43,111 nucleotides of DNA from Bacteroidales bacterium (GCA_031275285.1 JAISOY010000165.1:1-43111); one strand, 5' to 3'; positions 18,822-28,360 are shown, counted from the first letter of the stretch. Numbers and translations: made by a program. Notes: generated by a model not told the origin, from the sequence alone.

Positions 18822-20042
18822 TTATTCGAATCTCAGGGCATTGATCGGATCAAGATTGGCTGCCTTACGTGCAGGATACCAGCCGAAGAAGATACCGATA
18901 GCCGCGCAGACCACAAAGGATACTGCTGCTGCCGCCGTACTGAATATGAATGGCCAATTGAGCAGTGACGCTGCCGCGAATGAAAGTCCGAGACCCAGTA
19001 AGAGCCCTATTACACCTCCGATCAGGCTTAGTATGGTGCTTTCTGCCAGAAACTGCATCAGAATGTTACGGTTTTTCGCGCCGATAGCCATGCGTAATCC
19101 TATTTCACGGGTACGTTCCGTTACGGTGACATACATGATATTCATGATCCCTATGCCACCTACCAGAAGCGATATAGCAGCGATAGCGGTCAACAGGATA
19201 GTCAGCATACCTGTTACATTATTCATCGTATCGAGCATCTGTTGCTGGGTGAAAACTTCGAAATCGTCATCTGCGCCCGCCTGTATCTTGTGTTGTTCAC
19301 GAAGGATACCTTGTACATCTTCTGCTGCCTGATGGGCCACTGCTTCCGATTTTGACGAAGCAAGTATCATGTGCAGGTAATTAATGGCAAGGATACGTTT
19401 CTGGACAGTGGTGTAGGGGGCTATGACAATATCATCCTGATCCTGGCCCATCATATTTTGTCCTTTGCTCTCGAGTACACCGATCACTTTCAAAGGAATT
19501 TTCTTAAAACGGATCACCTTTCCAAGCGGATCCTCTTCGTCAGGGAACAGTTCATTGGCCACTGTTTTTCCAATGATACACACTTTTGCAGCCGTTTCCA
19601 CATCCCGTTCGGTAATATTCGAACCCGATGCCATTGTATATTTTCTGATTTCCAGAAAGTTGGAATTGGCGCCTTGTATGGTTCCCGGCCAGTTGTTTGC
19701 ACCATAGACAAGCTGTCCTGCTGCACTGACCGATGGAGATGCCATGGAAATATTCCGTGAACCTTTGAGTATGGCATCCACATCCGATTCTTTCAGTGTT
19801 TGTACATTGGCCGAGCCAATATTAACTCCTCCCTGCGTCTGGCTTGCACGGGTAACAAAAATCGTGTTGGTGCCCATTTCGGATATTTCGCCGCCGATGC
19901 CTTCCGATGAGCTCTGTCCGATTCCGACCATTGCAATAACCGAGCCGATCCCAATGATGATGCCGAGCATTGTAAGCAATGAGCGGGTTTTGTTTCTTAA
20001 TAGTGCTTTCCAGGCTACACCGGATAATTTTTTGAAATTCAT
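18822..20042 (-). CDS. MacB-type ABC transporter permease (FtsX-like)
   Basis: The 406-residue protein has the MacB/FtsX permease architecture: one TM helix near the N terminus (about 20-42, preceded by WKALLRNKTRSLLTMLGIIIG in two parts), a large periplasmic MacB_PCD domain (about 43-275), and three C-terminal TM helices (about 278-305, 330-355, 365-390). The conserved cytosolic TERTREIGLRMAIGAKNRNI segment lies before TM3, and YPARKAANLDPINALRFE closes the protein. It has no fused ATPase; the ATPase is the separate gene 46 bp upstream. With the MacA-like and TolC-like genes it forms a complete tripartite efflux unit spanning both membranes. Known MacAB substrates are macrolides, peptides and lipopeptides; the substrate here is unknown. 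Confidence 0.93.
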   Translation of the reverse strand: MNFKKLSGVAWKALLRNKTRSLLTMLGIIIGIGSVIAMVGIGQSSSEGIGGEISEMGTNTIFVTRASQTQGGVNIGSANVQTLKESDVDAILKGSRNISMASPSVSAAGQLVYGANNWPGTIQGANSNFLEIRKYTMASGSNITERDVETAAKVCIIGKTVANELFPDEEDPLGKVIRFKKIPLKVIGVLESKGQNMMGQDQDDIVIAPYTTVQKRILAINYLHMILASSKSEAVAHQAAEDVQGILREQHKIQAGADDDFEVFTQQQMLDTMNNVTGMLTILLTAIAAISLLVGGIGIMNIMYVTVTERTREIGLRMAIGAKNRNILMQFLAESTILSLIGGVIGLLLGLGLSFAAASLLNWPFIFSTAAAAVSFVVCAAIGIFFGWYPARKAANLDPINALRFE

Positions 20043-20088
20043 GTCTTTTTGTTTTATTTGATGGATAAAGTGAGGTTATCACAGAATA

Positions 20089-20841
20089 TTAATAATCTTC
20101 GTTGGGTGGTAAGGAATCGATTGCGTCCTGTGCGGAATGGGTATCTACCGCTTCGTCTTTCTGGATATGTCCGTCGCGTAGCATAATGGTACGTCCCGTA
20201 AAGGCGGCAATATCCGATTCATGGGTAACGAAAGCAATGGTTTTTCCGTCGGCATTGAGCTTCTGGAAGAGATTCATGATCTCGTACGAAGTACGTGTAT
20301 CGAGATTTCCAGTGGCTTCATCTGCGAGAATAATTACCGGATCATTTACCAGTGCCCGGGCAATCGCCACACGTTGCTGCTGTCCTCCGGACAACTGATT
20401 GGGCATATGATCCATCCTGTCCTGAAGCCCTACCTGCTCAAGGGCATATACAGCGCGGTTACGGCGTTCGCTCGCTGTGATGTCATTATTATATAACAAG
20501 GGAAGTTCAACGTTCTCCAGCGCACTGGTACGTGCCAGTAAATTATAGGACTGGAAAACAAATCCTATTTTTCTGTTCCTTATGGTAGATAATTCGTCTT
20601 TGGTGAGTTTTCCGACAGTGGTACCGTCAATATAATATTCACCTGAAGTCGGCTTGTCAAGGCATCCGAGAATATTCAACAGTGTTGATTTACCGCTGCC
20701 GCTTGTACCCATAATGCTGACAAATTCGCCTTGTTGTATACCGAAACTGATACCTTTGACGGCATGCACCTTTTCATTCCCAACTTCAAATACGCGACGA
20801 AGATGATCCACTCTGATTATTTCGTTCATCATGGCTATCAT
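20089..20841 (-). CDS. ABC transporter ATP-binding protein (MacB/LolD type)
   Basis: This 250-residue ATPase energises the adjacent permease. It has Walker A GTSGSGKST (45-53), Q-loop VFQSYN (about 95-100), signature LSGGQQQR (150-157), Walker B ILADEATGNLD (171-181, with DEA in place of the commoner DEP) and an H-loop in THES. The YNLLARTSALENVELPL stretch is typical of the LolD/MacB subfamily. The start at 20841 overlaps the stop of the MacA-like gene by one base (TAATG), which indicates translational coupling; ATGs 3 and 4 codons further in are alternatives. It has no membrane segments and acts at the inner face of the cytoplasmic membrane. Confidence 0.94.
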   Translation of the reverse strand: MIAMMNEIIRVDHLRRVFEVGNEKVHAVKGISFGIQQGEFVSIMGTSGSGKSTLLNILGCLDKPTSGEYYIDGTTVGKLTKDELSTIRNRKIGFVFQSYNLLARTSALENVELPLLYNNDITASERRNRAVYALEQVGLQDRMDHMPNQLSGGQQQRVAIARALVNDPVIILADEATGNLDTRTSYEIMNLFQKLNADGKTIAFVTHESDIAAFTGRTIMLRDGHIQKDEAVDTHSAQDAIDSLPPNEDY

Positions 20842-22007
20842 TATTTATTGTTACGTGCTAAGACAGAATTGCCGTTACTTTGTACAGCATCTTTTTTCTT
20901 TTCCGTGCTGGCTGAAAGTGCGACTTCTTCACCTGTTGCGAGTCCTGAACGAACAATGGCATGTATTCCGTCATCAATTCCTAATTCAATATTACGAAAG
21001 GATGTTATACCGTCTTTTTGTACGATGACCTGTGAACCTGACTTGTTCTGTGCGGGTGTAATTCCATATTTCTGTGTGGTTTCCGGATCCGACGCAAACC
21101 GTAATGCTTCAACCGGAACGGAAATACCCTGTTCTTTATCTACTTCCACATAAATATTGGCTGTCATTCCCGGAAACAGTTTTTCACCGGGGTTAGGCGC
21201 TTCCACAATCACGGTATAGGTAACCACATTGTTGGTGGTTTTGGGCTGCAGGCGTATCTGACTTACGGTGCCTTTAAATAAATCGTTGTTATAGGCATCC
21301 ACTGTAAAAGACACTGGTTGTCCAACTTTGACCATACCTATATCTGCTTCGTCAACATCTGCTTCTACCTGCATCTTTGTCAGGTCTTCGGCTATTTTGA
21401 ACAGGGTGGGTGTACTGAATGCTGCTGCTACTGTCTGTCCCACATTCACTGACCTGTCGAGGACTACACCATCGATGGGTGAATATACGTATGCATAGGA
21501 AAGGTTGACTTTTGCCTGGTGGACATTTGCTTTAGCATCGTCCAGTGATGTTTCTGCCTGAACCAGACGATTGACCGCTTCTTCATAGGAAACCTGTGTG
21601 GCGGCCTTTGTTTCGTATAACTGTTTGATACGGTCATGATTCTGACGTGCATAATTCAGTTCGCTTTCAGCCCTGGTCTGCGATGCATTGGCCTGGTTCA
21701 GTTTTTCCTGCAAGGTGAGCTTATCCAGTTCGGCCAGCAACTGTCCTTTTTCGACATGTGAATTGTAATCGGCATAAATTTTCTCGATCACTCCTGATAC
21801 CTGGGTTCCTACATCAACCACTTCAACAGGCTGTATGGTTCCTGTGGCCATCACTTTGACTTCAACAGTCGTTTGGTCATTGACTGTTATGGTGTTGAAA
21901 TATACCTGCTTGTTGCTGCAGGAAGCTAAGGATAAGACAACTACCAGGGCAGATGTGCTCACCCGTTTTACCATATTGGTAATTTTGAAATTGAATTTAG
22001 TTTTCAT
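20841..22007 (-). CDS. MacA-like periplasmic adaptor (HlyD family) lipoprotein
   Basis: The 388-residue adaptor links the inner-membrane transporter to the outer-membrane channel. It has a signal peptide with a lipobox (LSLASC, lipidated C30). A lipoyl/barrel-sandwich hybrid domain follows (VMATGTIQPVEVVDVGTQVSG, about 52-72, in two halves), then a coiled-coil hairpin (about 100-165, rich in Ala/Gln/Glu), a second lipoyl half (YSPIDGVVLDRSVNVGQTV) and a beta-barrel domain (about 215-300). The length and order are those of MacA. It is the second gene of the export operon, 22 bp after the TolC-like gene and overlapping the ATPase gene by one base. Confidence 0.93.
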   Translation of the reverse strand: MKTKFNFKITNMVKRVSTSALVVVLSLASCSNKQVYFNTITVNDQTTVEVKVMATGTIQPVEVVDVGTQVSGVIEKIYADYNSHVEKGQLLAELDKLTLQEKLNQANASQTRAESELNYARQNHDRIKQLYETKAATQVSYEEAVNRLVQAETSLDDAKANVHQAKVNLSYAYVYSPIDGVVLDRSVNVGQTVAAAFSTPTLFKIAEDLTKMQVEADVDEADIGMVKVGQPVSFTVDAYNNDLFKGTVSQIRLQPKTTNNVVTYTVIVEAPNPGEKLFPGMTANIYVEVDKEQGISVPVEALRFASDPETTQKYGITPAQNKSGSQVIVQKDGITSFRNIELGIDDGIHAIVRSGLATGEEVALSASTEKKKDAVQSNGNSVLARNNK

Positions 22008-22029
22008 GATTTTTATGATTATTTAAATT

Positions 22030-23334
22030 TTACATGTTGACAGGTTCTCCAAGATAGACATCCAGCATTTTTCGTTTCAGCAAAAAGCCGTATTTGCTTT
22101 GGATATAATCGTTCATGGCGCTGATGTAGTTATTTTGTTGCTGTAACAGCTCAACGGTGGTGATAGATCCCGCGTTATATTTCTGCGTATAGGTTTCAAA
22201 TGATCTCAGATAAGCTTCTTCCCGGATTTCAGAACTTTCATATTTACTGATTGATGCCATAACATTACGGTATTCTCCGATAATGGTTTGCTGAAGGTCA
22301 AGGGTGGTTTGTTTCTGCGCTAATTCGGCCTGTTCAAGTGCGATACGACTTTGGGTAACATTTGCTTTTGTCTTTCCTTTATTGAATATCGGGATGCTGA
22401 GTGTCAGACCAGCCTGTTGGTTAAAGCGATCTGAAAGCTGAGTGCCGTATTGATTGAAATTCTGCTGGTGCCCTGAGCCAATGCTTCCGTTCAGCGATAA
22501 TGTCGGATAGTATGCCGACCTGGATATTCGTAAACCTGCCTGTGCGATTTCTACATTGTAATTGCTGATTTCGATATCGGGCATTGACGTCATGGCTTGT
22601 TCCAATACGGCATCTTCGGCGGGTAGATGTTTGAGCAGATCGATCCGCTCCGTATCAGGATAGATCAATTCCAATGGTATGTCGAGATCCATCGAGAGCA
22701 GATTCTTCAGCGACATCAGGCTATTGTCGCGATTGATGGTTGTTTCCAGCACATTGTTGCTGTCGGATGCCAGTTGTGCTTTCAGGAGCAGGAAATCACT
22801 TTCCAGTATCTCACCTGCTGCCAAACGGGCTTCCCCCTGCTCAACCTGTGCTTCACTGGCTGTAACAAGGCTGCGTTGATAGTTCAACAGTTCCTCATTG
22901 CCAATGGTGGTAAGAAAGGATTGAAGTATATTGATGATAAGCGTGTTATCATACTGGGTGGTTTTCAATCCTGCCTGTTCGTACGATAACCGGTTTTTCT
23001 CGATCGTCGCATTGATCTGACCGCCTTGAAAAAGCGTTACATTGGCAGATACACCATAGCTGCCATCCCATGTTGCGGAACGGTTCTGGGTATGGTTTAA
23101 GTTTTCACTCAGATTTGCCGATAAATTCGGTAATCTTTCCATTTTGGATTGGTGGTAGGCATTTTCCCTGACCGATTCGTCCAATTCTATGGATTGACGG
23201 TTGTAATTGTTGTCTAAAGCATATTCGATACACTCCTCCAATGACATTTTCACCGCTTCTCCCAAAGGTTGTTGGGCTGTTATGGAAAACACCGGTAACA
23301 ACCCGATCATAAACGATAACAAAATATTTTTCAT
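22030..23334 (-). CDS. TolC-family outer membrane efflux protein
   Basis: The 434-residue outer membrane factor has a signal peptide (MKNILLSFMIGLLPVFSITA) and two OEP repeats of about 190 residues. These are rich in Ala/Gln/Leu heptads and have characteristic segments such as MSLEECIEYALDNN (first repeat start), LLSMDLDIPLEL, LSIPIFNKGKTKANV and YNAGSITTVELLQQQNNY. It forms the trimeric channel of the exporter encoded by the next three genes. It is first in the operon, with a TAATTTTG box 30 bp upstream. In Bacteroidota this order (TolC, MacA, ATPase, permease) is common for MacAB-like systems. Confidence 0.93.
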   Translation of the reverse strand: MKNILLSFMIGLLPVFSITAQQPLGEAVKMSLEECIEYALDNNYNRQSIELDESVRENAYHQSKMERLPNLSANLSENLNHTQNRSATWDGSYGVSANVTLFQGGQINATIEKNRLSYEQAGLKTTQYDNTLIINILQSFLTTIGNEELLNYQRSLVTASEAQVEQGEARLAAGEILESDFLLLKAQLASDSNNVLETTINRDNSLMSLKNLLSMDLDIPLELIYPDTERIDLLKHLPAEDAVLEQAMTSMPDIEISNYNVEIAQAGLRISRSAYYPTLSLNGSIGSGHQQNFNQYGTQLSDRFNQQAGLTLSIPIFNKGKTKANVTQSRIALEQAELAQKQTTLDLQQTIIGEYRNVMASISKYESSEIREEAYLRSFETYTQKYNAGSITTVELLQQQNNYISAMNDYIQSKYGFLLKRKMLDVYLGEPVNM

Positions 23335-23363
23335 TTCTTCATTTTTTAAATTTGTTGATGGAA

Positions 23364-23371
23364 CAAAATTA
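23364..23371 (-). promoter_or_regulatory. Possible -7 box of the TolC/MacAB-type operon
   Basis: TAATTTTG on the minus strand fits TAnnTTTG and ends 30 bp before the TolC-like ATG. No exact TTTG is present at the -33 distance (the region reads TTTTCC), so the promoter may be weak or activator-dependent. Confidence 0.4.
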
Positions 23372-23678
23372 TCCTGACTTGGAAGGAGATATCCGGAAAA
23401 CTAACTCACCGGTTTAATATCAAAGGTGAAATGCAAAAAGAGATGTTGAGTGGTAGAATGTCGATTATAGTAAGTGTGATTTCTTCACGTACATTACATA
23501 AATATTATCATCCCATGAAGATGTTTGAGTGCGTAATGTAAAATATTGTGAAATTACCTGATGATATTCAATCTCTGTATATATCAGTTGTTTTTCCGGT
23601 TATATGGTTAAAAAAATAACATAAGCTAACGTGAGTTTCGACATAAGCAATGTTCATCGAAATACTATAAGTGATTGA

Positions 23679-23813
23679 TTTTTGATTCTTTTTGACGCCG
23701 CAAAAAGAATCAAAAACGGCTTGACGCTAAGAACTCGCTCCGCCTGACGGCTTTGCTCAAACAGCTTAGCGCCAATAAGGAGCCTGCGGCAATTATTTAC
23801 TGGCAAAATTGCC
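23679..23813. repeat. Dispersed structured repeat with perfect 16-bp inverted repeat
   Basis: TTTTTGATTCTTTTTG (23679-23694) and its exact complement (23701-23716) flank a 6-nt loop ACGCCG. Two more pairs follow: CGCTAAG (23725-23731) with CTTAGCG (23765-23771), and GGCAATT (23788-23794) with AATTGCC (23807-23813). The segment between them (TCGCTCCGCCTGACGG) is GC-rich compared with its surroundings. I recall similar sequences scattered between genes in other Bacteroidota genomes. No coding frame fits. It occupies part of the 23335-24003 gap, the rest of which is AT-rich with nothing else recognised. Confidence 0.65.
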
Positions 23814-24003
23814 CGACCATATTGTGCACATATAGTGATATTGTGCTTATTTTGTGTTAATTAACCTTTGTCTTTAGGTCGAACTCAGGTTAAGTTACCT
23901 ATGATTAGAGATTGAAGTTATAGGAAAATAAATATTAGTTTTCTTGCCAGACATGATCTATTCGTCAGGAGCATCGAATTACGAAAATCGAATGTATTAA
24001 AGA

Positions 24004-24873
24004 TTACCTGATCTTATGTAAGCCTTCACAACTGACATAATGCTTTTTAATGCCCAGTTCTTCCATTAACTCACGTATCTCTACCGTTTCAAATTCATGG
24101 GTATTGAATCCTTTTCCAATATCGTTGTTATATACCCATGATGGGGTGGGCCAAAGGCAGGCGTTAAATTTAATGGTCCGGTAAAAATCCTTGCTAACAC
24201 CCTTTTGTCCGTGATGTGACACCTGCAGATAATCGCAGTCCAGATCGTCCCTGTATGGGCTTTTCAGTAACAAATCACCCGCTTCAATGCCAAGGTCAGC
24301 AAGGAAAAGTATGGTTTTGCTTTTGCCTGTTACTTTTATCGCCATGCTGGAATTGTTGTAGGTATTGTTTTTAATGGTTTCATTGGTAACAGTAAGTATC
24401 TTGAAAAGCACACCGTCGATATTGATTTCTTGTCCGGGATCCTGAATATTGACGAGTGGAATACCGGAAGATTTCAAATGATCATAAAAAAGATAGGCTG
24501 CTTCGGAATACATGGGTTCGGTATCCAGATACGAAGGAGAAAATTCGGAATAGTAAATTTTCTTTATGGAAATACCTTGCGGGGACCGGAGGATTTCAGT
24601 GAGCGCTCCTACATGATCAAAGTGTGGATGGCTCACAAACCATGCTTCTATTTCATTTCCAAGAGCTGCCAAAAAACCACGCAGATATAACGCCTCTTCT
24701 TTTACACCACCATCCATTACTACTACTTTTCCATTATCGGTAAGGAATACATAAGAATTTCCAATAGTATTGATTTGAGAGGGCAATTGCCAGAGTGTAA
24801 AATCATTTTTTGAAGAACATGAAAAGCCAACGATGGCGATGATAGTGAAAAGAAAAGGTTTGAGATGCCTCAT
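24004..24873 (-). CDS. MBL-fold metallohydrolase lipoprotein (ComEC-like hydrolase domain)
   Basis: The 289-residue protein has a lipobox (VGFSC, C19) and a metallo-beta-lactamase fold domain: VVMDGG (51-56), the metal motif HPHFDH (82-87), D193 in FLADLG, and SHHGQKG (219-225). This resembles the hydrolase domain that follows the channel part of ComEC/Rec2. It is lipid-anchored, so it acts in the periplasm or on the outer membrane. The substrate is not known; ComEC-type domains act on nucleic acids, but free-standing ones are functionally diverse. A CAAAGATA sequence (24916-24923; TATCTTTG on the coding strand) could be its -7 box. It is divergent from the thioredoxin-like gene. Confidence 0.82.
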   Translation of the reverse strand: MRHLKPFLFTIIAIVGFSCSSKNDFTLWQLPSQINTIGNSYVFLTDNGKVVVMDGGVKEEALYLRGFLAALGNEIEAWFVSHPHFDHVGALTEILRSPQGISIKKIYYSEFSPSYLDTEPMYSEAAYLFYDHLKSSGIPLVNIQDPGQEINIDGVLFKILTVTNETIKNNTYNNSSMAIKVTGKSKTILFLADLGIEAGDLLLKSPYRDDLDCDYLQVSHHGQKGVSKDFYRTIKFNACLWPTPSWVYNNDIGKGFNTHEFETVEIRELMEELGIKKHYVSCEGLHKIR

Positions 24874-25013
24874 GATGATTTATTTACTTTTTAAATACAG
24901 GGATCGGGTGAGTATCAAAGATACGTAAAAAATTATTTCATATAATCAGTATTTGGTTTTTCAAAAAGATATTTATATTTATGCTTTAATTTATCTTTTA
25001 AAGGGAAAAACAA

Positions 25014-25541
25014 ATGAAGCCGATCCTATCATTTTTTATTGTATCTCTATTTTTAGTATCATTCGTATCAGCCCAACAAGCCGATGATAGAAGTTATATT
25101 GTAAAAGTAGGGGATACGCCTCCGGATTTCACCATGGTGTTAACCAACGGTAAAAAAGTACGTTTGTCAGAAACTAAAGGGAAGGTGGTCATGTTGCAAT
25201 TTACGGCAAGCTGGTGTGGTGTATGCCGTAAAGAAATGCCTTATATTGAACGGGATATCTGGCAGAAGCATAAGAATAACCCGGACTTTGTCTTGTGGGG
25301 AATAGACAGGGATGAACCGCTGGAGACCGTATTGAAATTTGCAGAAACGACAAAAATTACCTATCCGTTAGGACTGGATCCCAAAGCAGATATTTTTGCT
25401 TTATATGCAGAACGAAAGTCCGGCATTACCCGGAATGTGATCATAGGTAAAGATGGGAAGATAGCCATGCTTACCCGTTTATTCGATGAAAAAGAATTCA
25501 AAGAAATGACCGAATTGATCGAACGGTTGCTAAAAAAATGA
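25014..25541 (+). CDS. TlpA-like exported thioredoxin-fold protein
   Basis: The 175-residue protein has a cleavable signal peptide (MKPILSFFIVSLFLVSFVSA) and a thioredoxin fold of the AhpC/TSA-Redoxin type (VGDTPPDFTMVLTNGKKVRLS from residue 32 on). The redox motif WCGVC has cysteines at 68 and 71. TlpA/ResA-like proteins reduce periplasmic disulfides, or receive electrons for cytochrome c maturation or peroxide removal. The DPKADIFALYAERKSGITRNVIIGKDG stretch (in parts, about 122-150) holds the cis-Pro-like region before the last strands. A near-consensus promoter (TTTG 24952-24955, TATATTTA 24974-24981) lies upstream. It stands alone and converges closely with a small lipoprotein gene, with a 17-bp gap. 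Confidence 0.88.
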   Translation: MKPILSFFIVSLFLVSFVSAQQADDRSYIVKVGDTPPDFTMVLTNGKKVRLSETKGKVVMLQFTASWCGVCRKEMPYIERDIWQKHKNNPDFVLWGIDRDEPLETVLKFAETTKITYPLGLDPKADIFALYAERKSGITRNVIIGKDGKIAMLTRLFDEKEFKEMTELIERLLKK

Positions 25542-25558
25542 TCAGGTTGGTTTTAACC

Positions 25559-25927
25559 TCAGATATCGAACCCGAATAAGGAAATAGATTGATTGTCCCG
25601 GCCCTGACTGGAGACTGTTTTCTTTCGGTGTATGATCTCTACCGCTATTGGGGCTTTGCTTTGACCGAGCGGATCATTGTAATTATGGTTAAGTCCGTGT
25701 CTTACCAGTATAGATGCAAGGTCATCGCGGGAAAGACACACTTCTTTACTCCAGTTCTTATCTTTTATAGATACGGCAACCAATCCGTTCGTATCCTTAT
25801 AGATGATCGATACATCATAAGGTTTATAAGCATTTACGGATACTTTATAAGTAACGCAGAACGGCTCTTTTTTCGAACAGGAAAAAAGAAATAAAGGCAA
25901 CACAAAAAGAATTAATTTTTTACACAT
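25559..25927 (-). CDS. Small lipoprotein of unknown function
   Basis: The 122-residue protein has a clear lipoprotein signal (MCKKLILFVLPLFLFSCSKK, lipidated C17). A short mature part follows with beta-strand-like segments (VTYKVSVNAYKPYDVSIIYKD, in two parts) and a second Cys pair (C24 and one in KEVCLSRDD). No domain is recognised. It lies alone between the convergent TlpA-like gene and the upstream dehydrogenase gene, 70 bp from the latter. The coding assignment rests on the lipobox and the clean frame; a longer frame on the opposite strand lacks any such signal. Confidence 0.65.
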   Translation of the reverse strand: MCKKLILFVLPLFLFSCSKKEPFCVTYKVSVNAYKPYDVSIIYKDTNGLVAVSIKDKNWSKEVCLSRDDLASILVRHGLNHNYNDPLGQSKAPIAVEIIHRKKTVSSQGRDNQSISLFGFDI

Positions 25928-25997
25928 AAGTTTTCAGTATTAAATTATGAAATAAGTTGGAATACCCGGAAAGCATACGGGATATATTACAGATGAC

Positions 25998-27005
25998 TCA
26001 TTGATATTTGATTTCGTTGACCAATTCCTTTCCTTCTTTAAAATCTTTTATATTTTGAAGCGTTGTTAACGCAATATTGTATAACGCTTCTTTAGTGAAA
26101 AATCCCTGATGTGAGGTAACGATTACATTATTAAAAGAAAGCAGGCGTGCCAGTGTATCATCATCAATGATCTGGTCAGATACATCCTCATAAAAATATT
26201 CTCCTTCTTCTTCATATACATCCAATCCTGCAGCTCCGATTTTTTTTCCTTTCAATCCGTCGATCAATGCATTAGTGTGGATCAATTGTCCACGTCCGGT
26301 GTTGATGATCATTACATTGTCTTTCATTTTGGCAATGGACGCTTCATTGATCATATACCGGGTTTCATCGGTCAATGGGACATGCAGCGAGATAATATCG
26401 GAATGGCGGTATAGTTCGTCTAAGGGTACATAGCTGATTTGTTCCTCTTCAGCATATTTTTTATCCGGAAATATATCATAAGCAAGGATTTTCATTCCGA
26501 ATCCTTTCAATATACGGATCAAAACGCGGGCAATCGTACCGGTTCCGATAATTCCGACAGTTTTTCCATGCATGTCGAATCCGATAAGGCCATGAAGGGA
26601 AAAATTACCGTCCCTTGTTCTCCATGAAGCCCTGTGTATTTTTCGATTGAGCGACATCATTAAAGCTACTGCATGCTCTGCCACTGCATAAGGGGAATAG
26701 GCAGGAACCCTTACCACCCGCATTTTTCCCTGGGCGGCTTTGAGGTCCACATTATTGAATCCGGCATTACGCAGGGCCAATAGTTTAACCCCCTGATCAT
26801 ATAAAGCATTGATAACAGGCTCATCAGCAATGTCGTTTACAAAAAAACAAATGATTTCAGCACCCTGGACCAAAACGATATTATCTATGTTCAGGTGGCT
26901 CTTATGATAATGGATATTGAAACCAAACCCTGGATTGACCATGTCGAAACTTTCACGGTCATAGGGCTTGGTTCCAAAAAAAACGATTTCATCTTTTTTC
27001 TTCAT
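25998..27005 (-). CDS. D-lactate dehydrogenase-like 2-hydroxyacid dehydrogenase
   Basis: This NAD-dependent enzyme of the D-2-hydroxyacid dehydrogenase family (335 residues) probably reduces pyruvate to D-lactate. Visible features are the dinucleotide motif GIIGTGTIAR (151-160), D177 after the second strand (ILAYDIFPD), R238 in NTGRGQ, an acidic EEE at 265-267, and catalytic H299 in SHQGFFT, followed by the typical EAL segment. The LRNAGFNNVDL block (78-88) is characteristic of the D-LDH (LdhA) branch. No signal peptide is present. It follows the class I aldolase gene by 12 bp on the same strand, so the two are probably co-transcribed and link glycolysis to lactate formation. Other 2-hydroxyacid substrates are possible. 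Confidence 0.87.
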   Translation of the reverse strand: MKKKDEIVFFGTKPYDRESFDMVNPGFGFNIHYHKSHLNIDNIVLVQGAEIICFFVNDIADEPVINALYDQGVKLLALRNAGFNNVDLKAAQGKMRVVRVPAYSPYAVAEHAVALMMSLNRKIHRASWRTRDGNFSLHGLIGFDMHGKTVGIIGTGTIARVLIRILKGFGMKILAYDIFPDKKYAEEEQISYVPLDELYRHSDIISLHVPLTDETRYMINEASIAKMKDNVMIINTGRGQLIHTNALIDGLKGKKIGAAGLDVYEEEGEYFYEDVSDQIIDDDTLARLLSFNNVIVTSHQGFFTKEALYNIALTTLQNIKDFKEGKELVNEIKYQ

Positions 27006-27017
27006 GATCTACTTCTG

Positions 27018-28076
27018 TCAGGCGATGGTAATTTTTTCATTAAGATATACATCCTGAATAGCATGGAGCAATTCCACACCTTCATTCATCGGCTTTTGGA
27101 AAGCTTTTCTCCCGCTGATCAATCCCATACCTCCTGCCCGTTTATTCACAACGGCAGTGATTACCGCATCGCGCAGATCAGATTTTCCGGTTGATTCACC
27201 GCCGGAATTGATTAACCCGACACGTCCCATATATCCGTTGGCTACCTGATAACGACACATATCAATCGGGTGCGGTGAACTTAGTTTCTTGTACATCCGT
27301 TGATCAACCTTACCAAAGTGAAGCGCTTCAAAACCTCCGTTCAGGGTGGGTAGTTTTTGCTTTACGATATCGGCTTTGATGGTAGCGCCTAAATGATTGG
27401 CCTGTGCTGTCATATCCGTAGATGTATGGTAATCGGTGCCCTCTTTTTTGAATCCATTGTTGCGTAAATAACACCACAGGATAGTGGCCATTCCCAATTC
27501 ATGGGCATAATCAAATGCTTCCGCTATTTCAACGATCTGCCTACGGCTTTCTTCCGAACCGAAATAAATGGTGGCACCTACAGCAACGGCTCCCATTTCC
27601 CAGGCACTTTTTACAGTACCGAATAAAATCTGGTCGTAGCTGTTAGGGTAGGTCAAAAGTTCATTGTGGTTAATTTTCACAATAAACGGAATCTGATGTG
27701 CATATCTGCGTGCGACCGCGCCAAGGACACCAAATGTAGAAGCTACAGCATTACATCCGCCTTCAATGGCTAGTTTTACAATATTTTCAGGATCGAAATA
27801 TAACGGATTGGGTGCAAAAGAAGCTCCGGCCGTATGTTCAATGCCTTGATCTACAGGAAGAATGGAAACATAACCCGTATCGGACAAACGTCCATGACCG
27901 AGTAGTGCCTGCAAACTGTTTAATGTACGGTTATTCCGGTCGCTCGGACACCACACATCCTTAATGATATTGGGAGAAGGTAAATGCAACAAGGACTGAT
28001 CAATCGTTTTACATGTATGGGCAAGGTAGTATTCCTGTTTATCACCCAGTAGGTCGATAACTTTTGTTGAGCTCAT
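27018..28076 (-). CDS. fbaB: Class I fructose-bisphosphate aldolase (DhnA/FbaB type)
   Basis: This Schiff-base aldolase cleaves fructose 1,6-bisphosphate to dihydroxyacetone phosphate and glyceraldehyde 3-phosphate. The 352-residue length and sequence follow the DhnA family. [15 protein letters not shown] (about 73-87) and [14 protein letters not shown] (103-116) are family blocks. Candidate catalytic lysine K239 lies in ADIVKQKLP, and the phosphate-binding [19 protein letters not shown] segments are near the C terminus. It is the first gene of a unit with the D-LDH-like gene 12 bp downstream. A TACTTTTG box on the minus strand (28166-28173) is a possible -7 element about 90 bp upstream, without a clear -33. 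Confidence 0.93.
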   Translation of the reverse strand: MSSTKVIDLLGDKQEYYLAHTCKTIDQSLLHLPSPNIIKDVWCPSDRNNRTLNSLQALLGHGRLSDTGYVSILPVDQGIEHTAGASFAPNPLYFDPENIVKLAIEGGCNAVASTFGVLGAVARRYAHQIPFIVKINHNELLTYPNSYDQILFGTVKSAWEMGAVAVGATIYFGSEESRRQIVEIAEAFDYAHELGMATILWCYLRNNGFKKEGTDYHTSTDMTAQANHLGATIKADIVKQKLPTLNGGFEALHFGKVDQRMYKKLSSPHPIDMCRYQVANGYMGRVGLINSGGESTGKSDLRDAVITAVVNKRAGGMGLISGRKAFQKPMNEGVELLHAIQDVYLNEKITIA

Positions 28077-28360
28077 GATCGAATGAATTAGTTTTGTATG
28101 ACAATTGTATTTGATGGTAATGATGATAGTTTCGGTCTAAATCGAAAGAATCTGTTATCACTCTACAAAAGTAGGCTTTATTTATGAGATATTTGCTGTA
28201 TCCGGTGGACTTTTTTCTCAAAAAATGTTAAGAAAATAAGCCTGGTCATTCAATTATCATACTTCGTATCAATTCATATTTTGTTCACCTGCGGATAAGT
28301 TGTATATTTAATGCATCATTAATCGATTAATAACTATATTCATTCATCTGATTATCAACT

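Noticed and set aside
25589..25894. A 101-codon plus-strand frame opposite the small lipoprotein gene
   Set aside because: The minus strand has a clear lipobox and signal peptide; the plus-strand frame has none and ends in an artificial-looking basic tail.
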